The notes: generated by a model from the letters alone, not told the origin. Shown: positions 1-8,820, counted from the first letter of the stretch. The stretch: DNA of 64,000 nt from an uncultured Pseudomonadota bacterium (GCA_937138395.1 CAKZPB010000079.1:34260-98259), one strand, 5' to 3'. Numbers and translations: made by a program.

Positions 1-2
1 TG

Positions 3-1385
3 GGCAGCCTTGCGCTGACCGTCAATGCACTGGGCGTTGCACACAATCTGCTGAACGATGCGGTGCGCGCGCGTGACTATTACCAACAGGCGCTGCCGCT
101 GGCACGCACTGCCGGCAACGACAACCTGGAGCTTTCGATCAAAAGCAATCTGGCGTTGATTGCCGCAGATCTGGAAGGCCCCAACCAAAGCATCGAACTG
201 CATCAGGGTGCATTGGGATTGGCGCGTGAGCAACAGCACCAGCCACAAATTGCCAATCAACTGGCTAATCTGTGCAAGCAGTTCATCGCAGTAGGCCAGC
301 TGGATCTGGCCAACGGCGCCTGCAGCGAAGCACTGCCTATTGCTGAATCGCTGAATCATCCGCGACTGTTGGCGGGCACATTAATGACGGTCGGCGATCT
401 GCGCGTGGCGCAGGGCGAGAATGAAGAGGCCCTGGAGCTTTATCAACGAGCCCTGCCGCTGGTCGAAAACGTGCTGCCATTTGTCGAAGCCGAGCTATTG
501 GACAAGACGGTGCAACTGCACAGCCAAAGCGGAAACTATGAGCTTGCATACACTTTGCTGCGCCGACAGCAGGCACTGAATGAAGACATCCTCAATACCG
601 AGCGCAGCGAGGCGATCCAGCAGCTCGAAGTTCAGTATCAAGTAGAGCAGCAGGCCAGCGAAATGGCCATGCTGCAACTGCAGAACGAACTTCAGGCTAC
701 GCAGCTGAACCAGCGCGAGTCATTGTTGATTGTGGCCGGCATTGCACTGCTGACAATTTTTGCCGGCAGCCTGGTTACCTGGCGCAATTATCGCGTCAAA
801 TCCCAGCTGCAGCGCGATCTTGCAGTTCGCAACCAGGAGCTCAAGGATGCGGTCGAACAGGTCACCCATCTTGCCAATCGGGATTCGCTGACCGGCCTGC
901 TGAATCGCCGCTCGTTCGAGCAAGCCTCCGAGCATGAAAATGCGCGGCGCATCAGAAATGATCAGCCGCTGACGTTGGTCATGGCCGACATCGACAAGTT
1001 CAAGCCGATCAATGACCAATATGGACACCTGGTTGGTGATGAAGTGCTGAAAGAATTGTCGCGGCGCATTCGCAGAAATCTGCGTGAAATTGATCTTGCC
1101 TGCCGCTGGGGCGGTGAGGAATTTGTCTTGCTGCTGCCCGATACCACCGCCAATCAGGCCCGTGCCGTCATTGAGCGCCTGCGCGTGGCACTGACCGCCA
1201 GGCCTGTCGAAACGTCGGTGGGTGATTTACCCGTCTCATTGAGCTTCGGCATCGCCCAGGTCAATGACACGATTGATGCCGGCCTTCAGCGAGCCGACGA
1301 AGCGATGTTTGAAGGGAAACGGAAAGGCACCAATCGGATCATGATCAGCAATATGATGCGCCTGGTTCAACCAAGTGCCGGGTGA
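3..1385 (+). CDS. TPR-GGDEF membrane diguanylate cyclase, 5' truncated by window edge
   Basis: This protein should make cyclic di-GMP from GTP. The reading frame is open from base 3, before the GTG at 63, and the residues upstream continue a TPR pattern, so the true start lies outside the window. Counting from the GTG, TPR-type helical repeats fill about residues 1-190. A coiled-coil stretch rich in Gln and Glu follows, then one membrane segment near 221-240 and a GGDEF domain. The active site reads GGEEF at 350-354. An RxxD inhibitory site (REID) lies five residues before it, so product feedback is expected. The TPR part is probably periplasmic and would sense a ligand or partner; this is inferred from topology. 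The catalytic assignment is firm, the input signal unknown. Confidence 0.9.
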   Translation, partial: GSLALTVNALGVAHNLLNDAVRARDYYQQALPLARTAGNDNLELSIKSNLALIAADLEGPNQSIELHQGALGLAREQQHQPQIANQLANLCKQFIAVGQLDLANGACSEALPIAESLNHPRLLAGTLMTVGDLRVAQGENEEALELYQRALPLVENVLPFVEAELLDKTVQLHSQSGNYELAYTLLRRQQALNEDILNTERSEAIQQLEVQYQVEQQASEMAMLQLQNELQATQLNQRESLLIVAGIALLTIFAGSLVTWRNYRVKSQLQRDLAVRNQELKDAVEQVTHLANRDSLTGLLNRRSFEQASEHENARRIRNDQPLTLVMADIDKFKPINDQYGHLVGDEVLKELSRRIRRNLREIDLACRWGGEEFVLLLPDTTANQARAVIERLRVALTARPVETSVGDLPVSLSFGIAQVNDTIDAGLQRADEAMFEGKRKGTNRIMISNMMRLVQPSAG

Positions 1386-1497
1386 CACACAGTACTTTCA
1401 TCAATCGATCCATTGGGCCGTTCAATCCGGCACGGTATACAAACCATTCAGCAGACCGACCTGCCGAGCCAGTATTGCAGGTGCCAGATGTAGGCAA

Positions 1498-1920
1498 TTA
1501 GTCCCGTTGAATGTACTGAGCGACCTTGTTGGTGATCGTCCAGCCGGCGTCGGTCTTGATCAGGTTCAGATAATCAACGTAGCCGTTTTCGCCGTTGGCT
1601 CCCCAGGTAAATTCTACCGTGGCGTTGGCTGCCTGACCGGTGACCAGCAGATTGGTGATTTCGATCCTGGCGTCCCATTGGTTGCCGCTGTTGACCACTT
1701 CGGCAAACGAGTCGCGTGAGAAATACTGATAATCGCCATTCTGATCGTAGTATTGGATTTCCGCATTGTCGGCATAAGCTGCCGTGATGTGAGCGCCCGA
1801 ACCCGAGCTAACGCCAGTGATGTAGGACTGAACGGCATCGGCCGGTTCGACAAATGAACCTGCAAAGGCGATGGGGTTCATCGTAACGAGCAAAAACAAA
1901 AAACAATTCAGTCGAAACAT
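1498..1920 (-). CDS. Small secreted NTF2-like (SnoaL/lumazine-binding-like) protein
   Basis: The product is 140 residues long with a signal peptide (MFRLNCFLFLLVTMNPIAFA). The mature part looks like one NTF2-fold domain: an N-terminal helix, an AYADNAEIQYYDQNGDY segment, then beta strands ending in DAGWTITNKVAQ. That order resembles the SnoaL and putative lumazine-binding families. The frame can be extended to 2049, but the ATG at 1920 has a strong AAGGAGAG binding site just upstream and starts the signal peptide, so I chose it. It lies downstream of selO on the same strand after a gap of about 118 bases. No catalytic residues can be assigned. It could be a ligand-binding or orphan enzyme-fold protein in the periplasm. 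Confidence 0.75.
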   Translation of the reverse strand: MFRLNCFLFLLVTMNPIAFAGSFVEPADAVQSYITGVSSGSGAHITAAYADNAEIQYYDQNGDYQYFSRDSFAEVVNSGNQWDARIEITNLLVTGQAANATVEFTWGANGENGYVDYLNLIKTDAGWTITNKVAQYIQRD

Positions 1921-2038
1921 CTTCAGGCTCTCCTTCTTCAATTGATTTTTGGCTGAACAATAGTACTTCAGCAGTTGATCAACGACACATTTGTTTCCGA
2001 TTAAAAAATCCAACCACCCGCAGTTCAGGCTGGTTCGT

Positions 2039-3532
2039 TCAAGTCCCACAAAAAGTTTCTAACACCCGCTCATTCGGTTTGGGTGGTGATCGAAATGCCT
2101 CGAACTCCGGGTTGTCTTCGAACGGTTCCGCCAATCCGGCTTGCAGCTGTTCAAAAACGGAAAAATCTGCCTGCTGCTCGGCGGCCTGGATTGCGCGTTC
2201 GATTTGATGGTTACGCGGGATTACGGCCGGGTTGGTCTGTAACATCCGCTGCTGGCACTCCTCGAGCGAACCCGGCGCCTGTTCTAGCCGCGCAAACCAT
2301 TGGTCCTTCCAGTTTGTCCAGGCCGATGGTTTCCAGCCCAGCGTCACGGCCAGGTCTGTTAAAGCCTGTGGGTCATTGACCGCATGACTCAGTGTGCGAA
2401 ATGCGACGGTGAAGTCGGCCCCTTCAACCTGGAGCAAGTCCAGAAAGCCCTGGATCAAGTCCGCATCCACTGAGTCGGACACATCCGGCCTGTTGGTTAA
2501 TCCCAGCTTGGGCCGCATGGAATTCAGCCACTGCTGCTTGAACAATTCGGGATAACCCGACAGCAGCTCATTGACGCGCTCGATGGCAACTGATTCATCA
2601 CGCGCGATCACCGGCAGCAGCGCCTCGCCCAAGCGGGCCAGGTTCCAGAGAAGAATACTGGGCTGATTGGCGTAGGCGTAGCGGCCGTTGCGGTCAATCG
2701 AGCTGAATACCTTTTCCGGATGGTATTCATCGAGAAAGGCGCACGGCCCATAGTCGATGGTTTCACCGGAAATCGCGCAATTGTCTGTGTTCATGACGCC
2801 GTGGATAAAGCCGATCGACAGCCACTGCGCTACCAGCCTTACCTGCGCATGCATGACCTGCTCGACCAGGCCCAGCGCCTGGTGTTCGGCACCCCTCAAA
2901 TCCGGATATAGCCGAGCGCAAGCGTAGCCCACTAACGTCTGGAGCGCTTCAACGTCTTCACGGGCGGCAAAGTACTGGAAGGTACCGACACGTAGATGGC
3001 CACGTGCCACGCGGGTAAGAATACCGCCCGGCACCTCGCCACCACGTTGCACCACCTCACCGGTCGTGACCGCCGCCAGCGCACGTGTCGTCGGTACGCC
3101 CAGCGCCTGCATGGCCTCGGATACCAGGTACTCGCGAATCACCGGTCCCAGCGCCGAGCGCCCGTCGCCACCCCGCGAAAACGGCGTGCGACCGCTGCCC
3201 TTGAGCTGAATATCCCATTGCTGCCCGTTCGGGTCAGTCACTTCGCCCAGCAATAGGGCACGCCCGTCACCAAGCTGCGGCACGAAATGGCCGAACTGGT
3301 GCCCGGCATAGGCCATGGCCAGTGGATCTGCGCCTGTGGGCAGGGCATTGCCGGAAAACCACTCGGCGAGCTGCGCTGACGAAGCATCACCTAGTCCGAG
3401 TTCCAGCTGTTCAGCAAGCGGATGGTTGAATGCAATCAGCCTTGGTCCGGGGACCGGCTGTGGTGAGCACCGCTCGAACAGCCTGGCAGGTAGTCGGGCA
3501 TAGGTGTTGTTGAAGGGTATTGAGTCCGGCAT
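2039..3532 (-). CDS. selO: Protein adenylyltransferase SelO (YdiU family)
   Basis: SelO is a pseudokinase-fold enzyme that transfers AMP from ATP to Ser, Thr or Tyr of proteins, a modification linked to redox stress. Family marks include the N-terminal FNNTYARLP, the glycine-rich region GDGRALLLGEV, the substrate/metal region HGVMNTDNCAISGETIDYGP and the C-terminal FCGT. The terminal Cys sits where many eukaryotic homologues carry selenocysteine. Length (about 497 residues) is close to other bacterial members. Two starts are possible: the ATG at 3532, used here, and a TTG at 3547 whose last bases overlap the rraA stop (TTGA). The second would give translational coupling with rraA. Either way the two genes are almost certainly cotranscribed. 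Confidence 0.95.
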   Translation of the reverse strand: MPDSIPFNNTYARLPARLFERCSPQPVPGPRLIAFNHPLAEQLELGLGDASSAQLAEWFSGNALPTGADPLAMAYAGHQFGHFVPQLGDGRALLLGEVTDPNGQQWDIQLKGSGRTPFSRGGDGRSALGPVIREYLVSEAMQALGVPTTRALAAVTTGEVVQRGGEVPGGILTRVARGHLRVGTFQYFAAREDVEALQTLVGYACARLYPDLRGAEHQALGLVEQVMHAQVRLVAQWLSIGFIHGVMNTDNCAISGETIDYGPCAFLDEYHPEKVFSSIDRNGRYAYANQPSILLWNLARLGEALLPVIARDESVAIERVNELLSGYPELFKQQWLNSMRPKLGLTNRPDVSDSVDADLIQGFLDLLQVEGADFTVAFRTLSHAVNDPQALTDLAVTLGWKPSAWTNWKDQWFARLEQAPGSLEECQQRMLQTNPAVIPRNHQIERAIQAAEQQADFSVFEQLQAGLAEPFEDNPEFEAFRSPPKPNERVLETFCGT

Positions 3533-3543
3533 GCCCTGAATAC

Positions 3544-4026
3544 TCAAACAAGCGCCTGGCCTGAAGCGATCACGCCGTTGCGGTCGGCGTACACGAAATC
3601 GCCCGGGTGAAACGAGACACCGCCGAAATGGATCGGAATATTGAGCTGTCCTTCGCCACGACGAACGCTTTTGATCGGTACTGCACCCAACGCAAGGATC
3701 CCGATCTCCAGCTTGGCCAATTCATCCACGTCGCGGCAAGCACCGTGAATAATGACGCCAGCCCAGCCGTTGTTGACCGCTTCAGCACCAATCAGGTCGC
3801 CAATCAAGGCATGGCGCATCGAACCACCGCCGTCGACGACCAGGACTTTCCCTTCGCCGCGGCTGAACAACTGCTGCTTCAAGACCGAGTTGTCCTCAAA
3901 GCAGCGCACGGTTTCGATTTGACCGCCGAACGCATGCTGGCCACCGAAGTGCTGCCAGTTCAATCCAGTGACCACGCGGACCTGATCGGAGTGTTCGTCG
4001 CAAAGATCGGGGGTCGAAATGTTCAT
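3544..4026 (-). CDS. rraA: RraA-family protein (RNase E regulator or HMG/oxaloacetate aldolase-like)
   Basis: The product is 160 residues, against about 161 for the E. coli RNase E inhibitor RraA. Motifs match the family: NISTPDLCDE at the N-terminus, VVDGGGSMRHALIGD, and GVIIHGACRDVDEL. The family includes proteins that bind RNase E and slow mRNA decay, and metal-dependent aldolases that cleave 4-hydroxy-4-methyl-2-oxoglutarate or decarboxylate oxaloacetate. The conserved GACRD stretch is shared by both, so sequence alone does not decide. I placed the start at the ATG at 4026, which has a CAGGAGC binding site, rather than at the longer upstream frame. It is the first gene of a minus-strand unit with selO. 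Confidence 0.88.
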   Translation of the reverse strand: MNISTPDLCDEHSDQVRVVTGLNWQHFGGQHAFGGQIETVRCFEDNSVLKQQLFSRGEGKVLVVDGGGSMRHALIGDLIGAEAVNNGWAGVIIHGACRDVDELAKLEIGILALGAVPIKSVRRGEGQLNIPIHFGGVSFHPGDFVYADRNGVIASGQALV

Positions 4027-4195
4027 GCAGGGGCTCCTGTATGCTCGTTCAATTGATTGAAGTGTAGCGACTCTGCGGCAAAGCCAATGCAATATAGTGC
4101 TGTTTGCACGGTCTTATCTCGATAACGATTAGGACAAAAGCACTTTCCATCCAGTCGTGAATGGATTCGCAGCAGAACCAAGTGTATAAAAACTG

Positions 4196-6301
4196 ATGAT
4201 TTGCATGATTCGAACCAGTCTGATCCTGTTCCTTTTGGCGTTTGTATTGCCGCTGCAGGCAGCCACGTCCGGCCCGATCACCCGCGATCACATCGTGGTG
4301 AAGCTCATCAGCGAGGTCGACGCGATACAGCCCGGCCAGGCCTTCCGCGTCGGCCTGTCGATGCAGCACGATCCGAATTGGCATACCTACTGGATCAATC
4401 CGGGCGATTCCGGGCTGGAGACCAGGTTCACCTGGCAGCTGCCTGAAGGCGTCGAGGCGGGGCCGATCGAATGGCCGTGGCCAGAGCGTATCCCGGTCGA
4501 ACATCTGGTCAATTACGGCTATTCCGATCACATTCTATTGCCGGTCACCATCATGGTGCCGCAGGACTGGCCAAGAGGTCAGGCACTTGAACTCAGGCTA
4601 CGCGCCGACTGGTTGATCTGCGAAATCATCTGTATTCCGGGCGATGCCGAGCTGAGCTTGACGCTGCCTGTTGTGGATCAATCACCCACAGCACGTTCAG
4701 AATTCGCCTCCCTGTTTGACGAAGTCGACCGACGCAGACCGACCGTGGTCGACTGGCCGGCGCGCTTTACCACCGAAGGCGGGCAGCTCAGCGTTCAGAT
4801 CGAACCCGACATTACGCTGGATGCTGGTCCGCTCGATTTTTTTCCGGCAGTGGCCAGCCTGGTTGAACATGCCGCCGATGCATTTCTGGTCCAACAGGAT
4901 GTGGACGGCCAGCGCCTGATCCAGATCAGTCAGCCGCTGTCGCCGTTTTTCAGTCGCGCACCTGAACAACTGTCTCTGTTGCTGGTCGACGAGGCAAATC
5001 AACGCGCGTTCGAAATCAGTGCCCTGCCCGATACGCTGCAAAGCGAGGCCCCGGATCTGCCGATCAATAAGGCAGCAGCGCCCCCGTCATTGCTATGGGT
5101 TGTATTGCTGGCCCTTGGCGGCGGCATGCTGCTGAACCTGATGCCGTGCGTTTTTCCGGTGCTGTCGCTGAAAGCCATGAGCCTGGTTTCATCCCCGGGC
5201 CAATCGCACGCGACTCTAGGTGTCGCGTACACACTCGGCGTGATCCTGTCATTTGCACTGCTGGCCGGCGTCCTACTGGTTCTGCGGGCCGCCGGTGAAG
5301 CAATTGGCTGGGGCTTCCAGCTACAGTCGCCCTGGTTCATCGCCGCGTTGGTCTATCTGTTTTTCGTCATGGGTCTGTCGCTGTCCGGCATGATCGAGGT
5401 TGGCACGCGCTGGATGGGTCTGGGTCAGGGGTTGACCGAGCAGCAAGGCCTGCGCGGATCGTTCTTTACCGGCGTACTGGCCACGGTGGTGGCCAGCCCG
5501 TGCACTGCGCCGTTCATGGGGACCGCGCTGGGCGTGGCCGTGACCTTGCCTACGATTCAGGCGCTGCTGATCTTTGTTGCGCTGGGCTTCGGCCTGGCGC
5601 TGCCGATGCTGTTAGTCAGCGTGATGCCAGCCCTGGCCCGCTGGCTGCCCAAGCCGGGGGCCTGGATGGATACCTTCAAGCAGGCCATGGCCTTCCCGCT
5701 GTACCTGACCGTGGTCTGGCTGCTGTGGGTGCTCGGCCGACAGGCCGGTGCCGATGCATTGGCAGCCGTGCTGGTCGGTCTGGTCATGCTGGTGTTTGCG
5801 ATCTGGCTTGGCCAGCGACGTAGCGCTTCAACAGCATCCAGCGGCGGCTGGTCCGCGCTCCGTCATTCAGCCATCGGCCTGAGTTTGATGATTGCCGTGT
5901 TTGCGGTTGTGGCCGCCGAACGCTCCGCTCCAAACAAGACCGAGCCCGAGAATGTCTGGTGGCAAGCCTGGAGCCCTTCCCTGCTGGCCGAAATCCAGGC
6001 CGATCCTTCACGCGGTGCGCTGGTCAATATGACCGCTGACTGGTGTGTGACCTGCCTGGTCAATGAGCGCATTGCGCTGAGCAACGACGAGGTGCGCGAT
6101 GCACTGGCCGACCGCGATGTGGTGTATTTGAAAGGCGACTGGACGCGCCGCGATGACGACATTACCGCATACCTGGCCCAGTACGGTCGCAACGGCGTAC
6201 CCCTATACGTCTACTATCCGCCGGGCCAGGCCAACCCCGAACCACACGTGCTGCCTCAGATTCTGACGCCTGGGCTGGTGATCGGCATGTTGGAACCCTG
6301 A
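4196..6301 (+). CDS. Thiol:disulfide interchange protein of the DsbD/ScsB type
   Basis: This 701-residue inner-membrane protein should carry electrons from cytoplasmic thioredoxin to periplasmic thiol proteins. In order it has a signal peptide (ends PLQAAT), a DsbD_N-like periplasmic domain with a CEIIC cysteine pair, a bundle of about eight membrane segments with LMPCVFPVLSLKAMS and SPCTAPFMGTALG (the two redox cysteines of the transmembrane domain), and a C-terminal thioredoxin domain with TADWCVTCLVNE. That is the full three-module DsbD layout. The ATG at 4205 is an alternative start three codons in. The thioredoxin-fold gene 68 bases downstream is a likely substrate. Homologues of this type are often assigned to ScsB-like rather than classic DsbD roles. 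Confidence 0.92.
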   Translation: MICMIRTSLILFLLAFVLPLQAATSGPITRDHIVVKLISEVDAIQPGQAFRVGLSMQHDPNWHTYWINPGDSGLETRFTWQLPEGVEAGPIEWPWPERIPVEHLVNYGYSDHILLPVTIMVPQDWPRGQALELRLRADWLICEIICIPGDAELSLTLPVVDQSPTARSEFASLFDEVDRRRPTVVDWPARFTTEGGQLSVQIEPDITLDAGPLDFFPAVASLVEHAADAFLVQQDVDGQRLIQISQPLSPFFSRAPEQLSLLLVDEANQRAFEISALPDTLQSEAPDLPINKAAAPPSLLWVVLLALGGGMLLNLMPCVFPVLSLKAMSLVSSPGQSHATLGVAYTLGVILSFALLAGVLLVLRAAGEAIGWGFQLQSPWFIAALVYLFFVMGLSLSGMIEVGTRWMGLGQGLTEQQGLRGSFFTGVLATVVASPCTAPFMGTALGVAVTLPTIQALLIFVALGFGLALPMLLVSVMPALARWLPKPGAWMDTFKQAMAFPLYLTVVWLLWVLGRQAGADALAAVLVGLVMLVFAIWLGQRRSASTASSGGWSALRHSAIGLSLMIAVFAVVAAERSAPNKTEPENVWWQAWSPSLLAEIQADPSRGALVNMTADWCVTCLVNERIALSNDEVRDALADRDVVYLKGDWTRRDDDITAYLAQYGRNGVPLYVYYPPGQANPEPHVLPQILTPGLVIGMLEP

Positions 6302-6369
6302 TTGACCAATGACGGTCTATTGACACATGATTTTTAGCATGACCATTCATAAATGAAGAGGAGCATACG

Positions 6370-6975
6370 ATGCGATTGATTCAAACGTTACTGGCTAGTG
6401 GTTTGCTAGCTGCTGCGACCCTGGTCCTGGCCGTGCCTGAAATCGGTCAGCCCGCACCTGATTTTGAAGTTGTGGACAGCAACGGCCAGGTCCACAGCCT
6501 GTCGGACTTCGCCGGTCAGAAGGTCATTCTTGAATGGACCAATCACGACTGCCCGTTTGTTGTCAAACACTACAGTGCTGAAAATATGCAGAACCAGCAG
6601 CGCATGGCGCGCAATGAGCATGACGCGGTCTGGCTCAGCGTGATTTCCTCCAAGCCGGGCGCTCAGGGTCATGTGTCACCGGAACAGGCCAATCAGTTGA
6701 CCAGCGATCGCTCTGCTGCACCCACGGCAATATTGCTGGATGAATCCGGTGACATGGGCCGTGCCTATTCGGCACAGGTGACACCGCACATGTACATCAT
6801 CGACGAGCAAGGCACGCTGGTCTACATGGGCGGGATCGACTCGAACCCGAGCGCCAACCCGGATGACATTCCTGATGCGACGCAATACGTTGTTGCAGCC
6901 CTGGGCAATCTGGCGGCTGGAGAACCGGTCGCCGAACCGGTGACCCGTCCGTATGGTTGCACGATCAAATACTGA
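6370..6975 (+). CDS. Secreted peroxiredoxin/thioredoxin-like protein (PRX-like)
   Basis: The product is 201 residues with a cleavable signal peptide (LASGLLAAATLVLA) and an AhpC/TSA-Redoxin fold (GQPAPDFEVVDSNGQ, VILEWTNHDCPFVVKHY, TPHMYIIDEQGTLVYMGG). The expected CxxC is absent. One Cys stands in the active-site loop, in NHDCPF, and one near the C-terminus, in YGCTIKY. This pattern fits the PRX-like1 group rather than TlpA. A GAAGAGGAGC binding site lies just before the ATG. It follows the DsbD-like gene and is closed by a strong terminator, so the pair is probably one operon in which DsbD keeps this protein reduced. Peroxidase activity is plausible but not proven by sequence. Confidence 0.85.
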   Translation: MRLIQTLLASGLLAAATLVLAVPEIGQPAPDFEVVDSNGQVHSLSDFAGQKVILEWTNHDCPFVVKHYSAENMQNQQRMARNEHDAVWLSVISSKPGAQGHVSPEQANQLTSDRSAAPTAILLDESGDMGRAYSAQVTPHMYIIDEQGTLVYMGGIDSNPSANPDDIPDATQYVVAALGNLAAGEPVAEPVTRPYGCTIKY

Positions 6976-7000
6976 TCGAATCATTTCGATTGAATCGCAG

Positions 7001-7022
7001 GGGCGCTTTGGCGCCCTTTTTT
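7001..7022 (+). terminator. Rho-independent terminator after the dsbD-like operon
   Basis: A perfect six-base stem (GGGCGC at 7001-7006, GCGCCC at 7011-7016) with a TTTG loop is followed directly by six T residues. It lies 26 bases past the stop of the peroxiredoxin-like gene and insulates it from the toxin-antitoxin promoter that starts at 7028. Confidence 0.9.
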
Positions 7023-7027
7023 CGCGA

Positions 7028-7057
7028 TTGACTCGAAGTTATAACTTTTGTTATATT
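7028..7057 (+). promoter_or_regulatory. Sigma-70 promoter of the AbrB-Doc operon
   Basis: The -35 box TTGACT (7028-7033) and -10 box TATATT (7052-7057) are separated by 18 bases and both are near consensus. The -10 box is about 30 bases before the antitoxin ATG. It is the clearest promoter in the window. The spacer and the -10 box carry an inverted repeat, so repression by the antitoxin or the complex is likely. Confidence 0.75.
7040..7055. promoter_or_regulatory. Inverted-repeat operator inside the toxin-antitoxin promoter
   Basis: TATAAC (7040-7045) and GTTATA (7050-7055) form a perfect inverted repeat with a TTTT spacer. The right arm overlaps four bases of the -10 box. AbrB/MazE-type dimers bind such short AT-rich palindromes, and antitoxins commonly repress their own operon. 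The symmetry is seen directly; the binding is inferred. Confidence 0.6.
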
Positions 7058-7086
7058 AATAAACCACGCAGCTTCCGGCCATTCCA

Positions 7087-7317
7087 ATGCCAAACCGCAC
7101 CTTAAAAGTGACTACTGTCGGCAATTCAACCGGCGTCATATTGCCCAAAGAACTGCTGGAAAAACTGCGCGTCCAGCGCGGAGATGAATTGATGGTGCTG
7201 GAAACACCAGACGGCATCACGCTGACTCCCTATGACCCTGAATTTTCAGAGCAGATGGATGTTGCCGAAAACATTATGCGCAAACGCCGGAACCTGCTGA
7301 AAAAGCTGGCCGAATAA
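7087..7317 (+). CDS. AbrB/MazE/SpoVT-family antitoxin
   Basis: This 76-residue protein has the swapped-hairpin AbrB DNA-binding domain in its first half (KVTTVGNSTGVILPKELLEKL, then GDELMVLETPDGITLTPYD). A charged helical tail follows (about residues 55-76, KRRNLLKKLAE), expected to wrap the toxin. It ends four bases before the ATG of a Doc toxin, so the two form a type II toxin-antitoxin operon. DNA binding by the N-terminal dimer would control the promoter at 7028-7057. The classic Doc partner is Phd, which has a different fold, so this is the alternative AbrB-Doc pairing. Confidence 0.9.
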   Translation: MPNRTLKVTTVGNSTGVILPKELLEKLRVQRGDELMVLETPDGITLTPYDPEFSEQMDVAENIMRKRRNLLKKLAE

Positions 7318-7321
7318 GTTG

Positions 7322-7750
7322 ATGAAAGAACCAACCTGGATTTCACTCAGGCTTATCGAATCCATTCATCAGCGCCAGCTTGCCGAACATGGTGGATTGG
7401 AGGGCGTTCGTGATCAAGCAATGTTGGAGTCAGCTGCAGAACGACCCCGTCAGAAATTTGCCTATCGAGATGCTTCAACCGATATACCTGAACTTGCAGC
7501 CGCTTATGCCTTTGGGCTATCACGAAATCATCCGTTTATTGATGGGAATAAACGCACCGCAGCAGTGATTTGCGAACTTTTTCTGGAGCTGAATAACTTT
7601 CAACTGCTAAGTTCAGATGTCGATCTATATCCATTTTTTCTCGCCCTGGCTTCTGGAGAGCTGAAAGAAAATCAGCTTGTTGATTGGCTGCGCTCCAACA
7701 GCCGACCCATCGGCGTTCACGAAGAAGGCAGCGAGTACCAGACGGCCTAA
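7322..7750 (+). CDS. doc: Doc (death-on-curing) family toxin, Fic fold
   Basis: Doc toxins are Fic-fold kinases that phosphorylate elongation factor Tu and stop translation. The signature HPFIDGNKRT at residues 70-79 matches the Doc form of the Fic motif (HPFxxGNKRT), with the catalytic His first and the shortened anion-binding loop. The 142-residue length is usual. The frame opens at a TTG at 7319, but the adjacent ATG at 7322 is the natural start. It is translated right after its AbrB-type antitoxin. All visible key residues are intact, so it looks active rather than decayed. Confidence 0.92.
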   Translation: MKEPTWISLRLIESIHQRQLAEHGGLEGVRDQAMLESAAERPRQKFAYRDASTDIPELAAAYAFGLSRNHPFIDGNKRTAAVICELFLELNNFQLLSSDVDLYPFFLALASGELKENQLVDWLRSNSRPIGVHEEGSEYQTA

Positions 7751-7852
7751 CATCCAGTCTTTCCTTGAACATTCAGCAACTGCAGAGCGGTACTGCTCGT
7801 GATTCAAGCAATAGGGAAACGTAAAGCAACCACTGGTCAAGCCTTTGCCTGA

Positions 7853-8713
7853 TTATCGTTCGCTCTGATGACTCATTTCGATCACCGCATCAATCGCTTC
7901 GAACACGATCTCGGGCTCGGTATCCGGGATGAAATGCTGGCTCTTGCTCGCAGTGAATGCCCGGGTACGCTTGGTAAGCTTCAGCAGTTTCGGCGCTAGT
8001 TCATAGTGCAGGTCGTTATACACGCGATAGCCCGCCTGGCTGATGCCAGACTGCAGCATCCGTTCGTGATCCTGGGTTCGAGTGATGACCGCGACGGGCA
8101 GATCTTCGGGCAATAGTGGTGCGGCCTCCATCTCAAAACTGCTGATCCAGGCATCATGGCCGCGGTTGTCGATGAACCAGCGCAGAATATCCTCGACCTT
8201 TTCCCAGTCCTCAGCCGAAAGGTCTTCTTGCATGCGCCGCATCCACTTCACATGCGGTGAATCGATCAGGACGATGCCTCGAACTTGTTCCGGGTGATGT
8301 GCGGTGAAATAGCGCGCAACGAACCCACCATAGGAATAGCCGAGCAGGTAGACCGGTTTCGGTATGGTTTCCAGAGCCAGGAAATGACCGAGCTCGCGAG
8401 CGTAGTCATTGAGTGATTGCACCATGCCTTCCGGAAGCGGTGGGCTGCCGCCATACGCCGCCCGCTCGTAAGCACAAACCCGGTAGTCCGCTGCCAGCGT
8501 TGGCAGTACATTTTGATAGGCTTCGGCATTCGAAATGCCCGACGGTGCTTCGAGGATCAGCGTGTGCGAGCCCTTGCCTACGCAGAAATAGCTCAGGGCA
8601 CGACCATCCACCGCAAAGCTCCCATGCTCGATCGGTAACGGAGTGCCGGGCTCTGCGAAGACGACAGTGCATTGCAAAACGGCCAAGACCAGGACAAAAC
8701 AATGATTGTTCAC
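7853..8713 (-). CDS. Secreted alpha/beta hydrolase
   Basis: This is a 287-codon alpha/beta-hydrolase with a signal peptide (CFVLVLAVLQCTVVFAEP). The nucleophile elbow is GYSYGGF, the oxyanion region is near LEAPSG, and the likely catalytic His sits in SKSQHFIPD close to the C-terminus. The frame can open at a TTG at 8749. I prefer the GTG at 8713 because a GGAG site lies nine bases upstream and the signal peptide then starts cleanly. Substrate is unknown: esterase, lipase or peptidase activity are all possible. It is divergent from the flavoprotein gene at 8821 and convergent with doc. Confidence 0.8.
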   Translation of the reverse strand: MNNHCFVLVLAVLQCTVVFAEPGTPLPIEHGSFAVDGRALSYFCVGKGSHTLILEAPSGISNAEAYQNVLPTLAADYRVCAYERAAYGGSPPLPEGMVQSLNDYARELGHFLALETIPKPVYLLGYSYGGFVARYFTAHHPEQVRGIVLIDSPHVKWMRRMQEDLSAEDWEKVEDILRWFIDNRGHDAWISSFEMEAAPLLPEDLPVAVITRTQDHERMLQSGISQAGYRVYNDLHYELAPKLLKLTKRTRAFTASKSQHFIPDTEPEIVFEAIDAVIEMSHQSER

Positions 8714-8820
8714 GGATTCAGACTCCACGCGGTCACGCGACGCTAACAACAGCTTTTGAAAGTATACCGTTCCAATTGCCAGCGCTCCAAAAGGACCGGA
8801 CTGCCGGTTAGACTGCTGCC

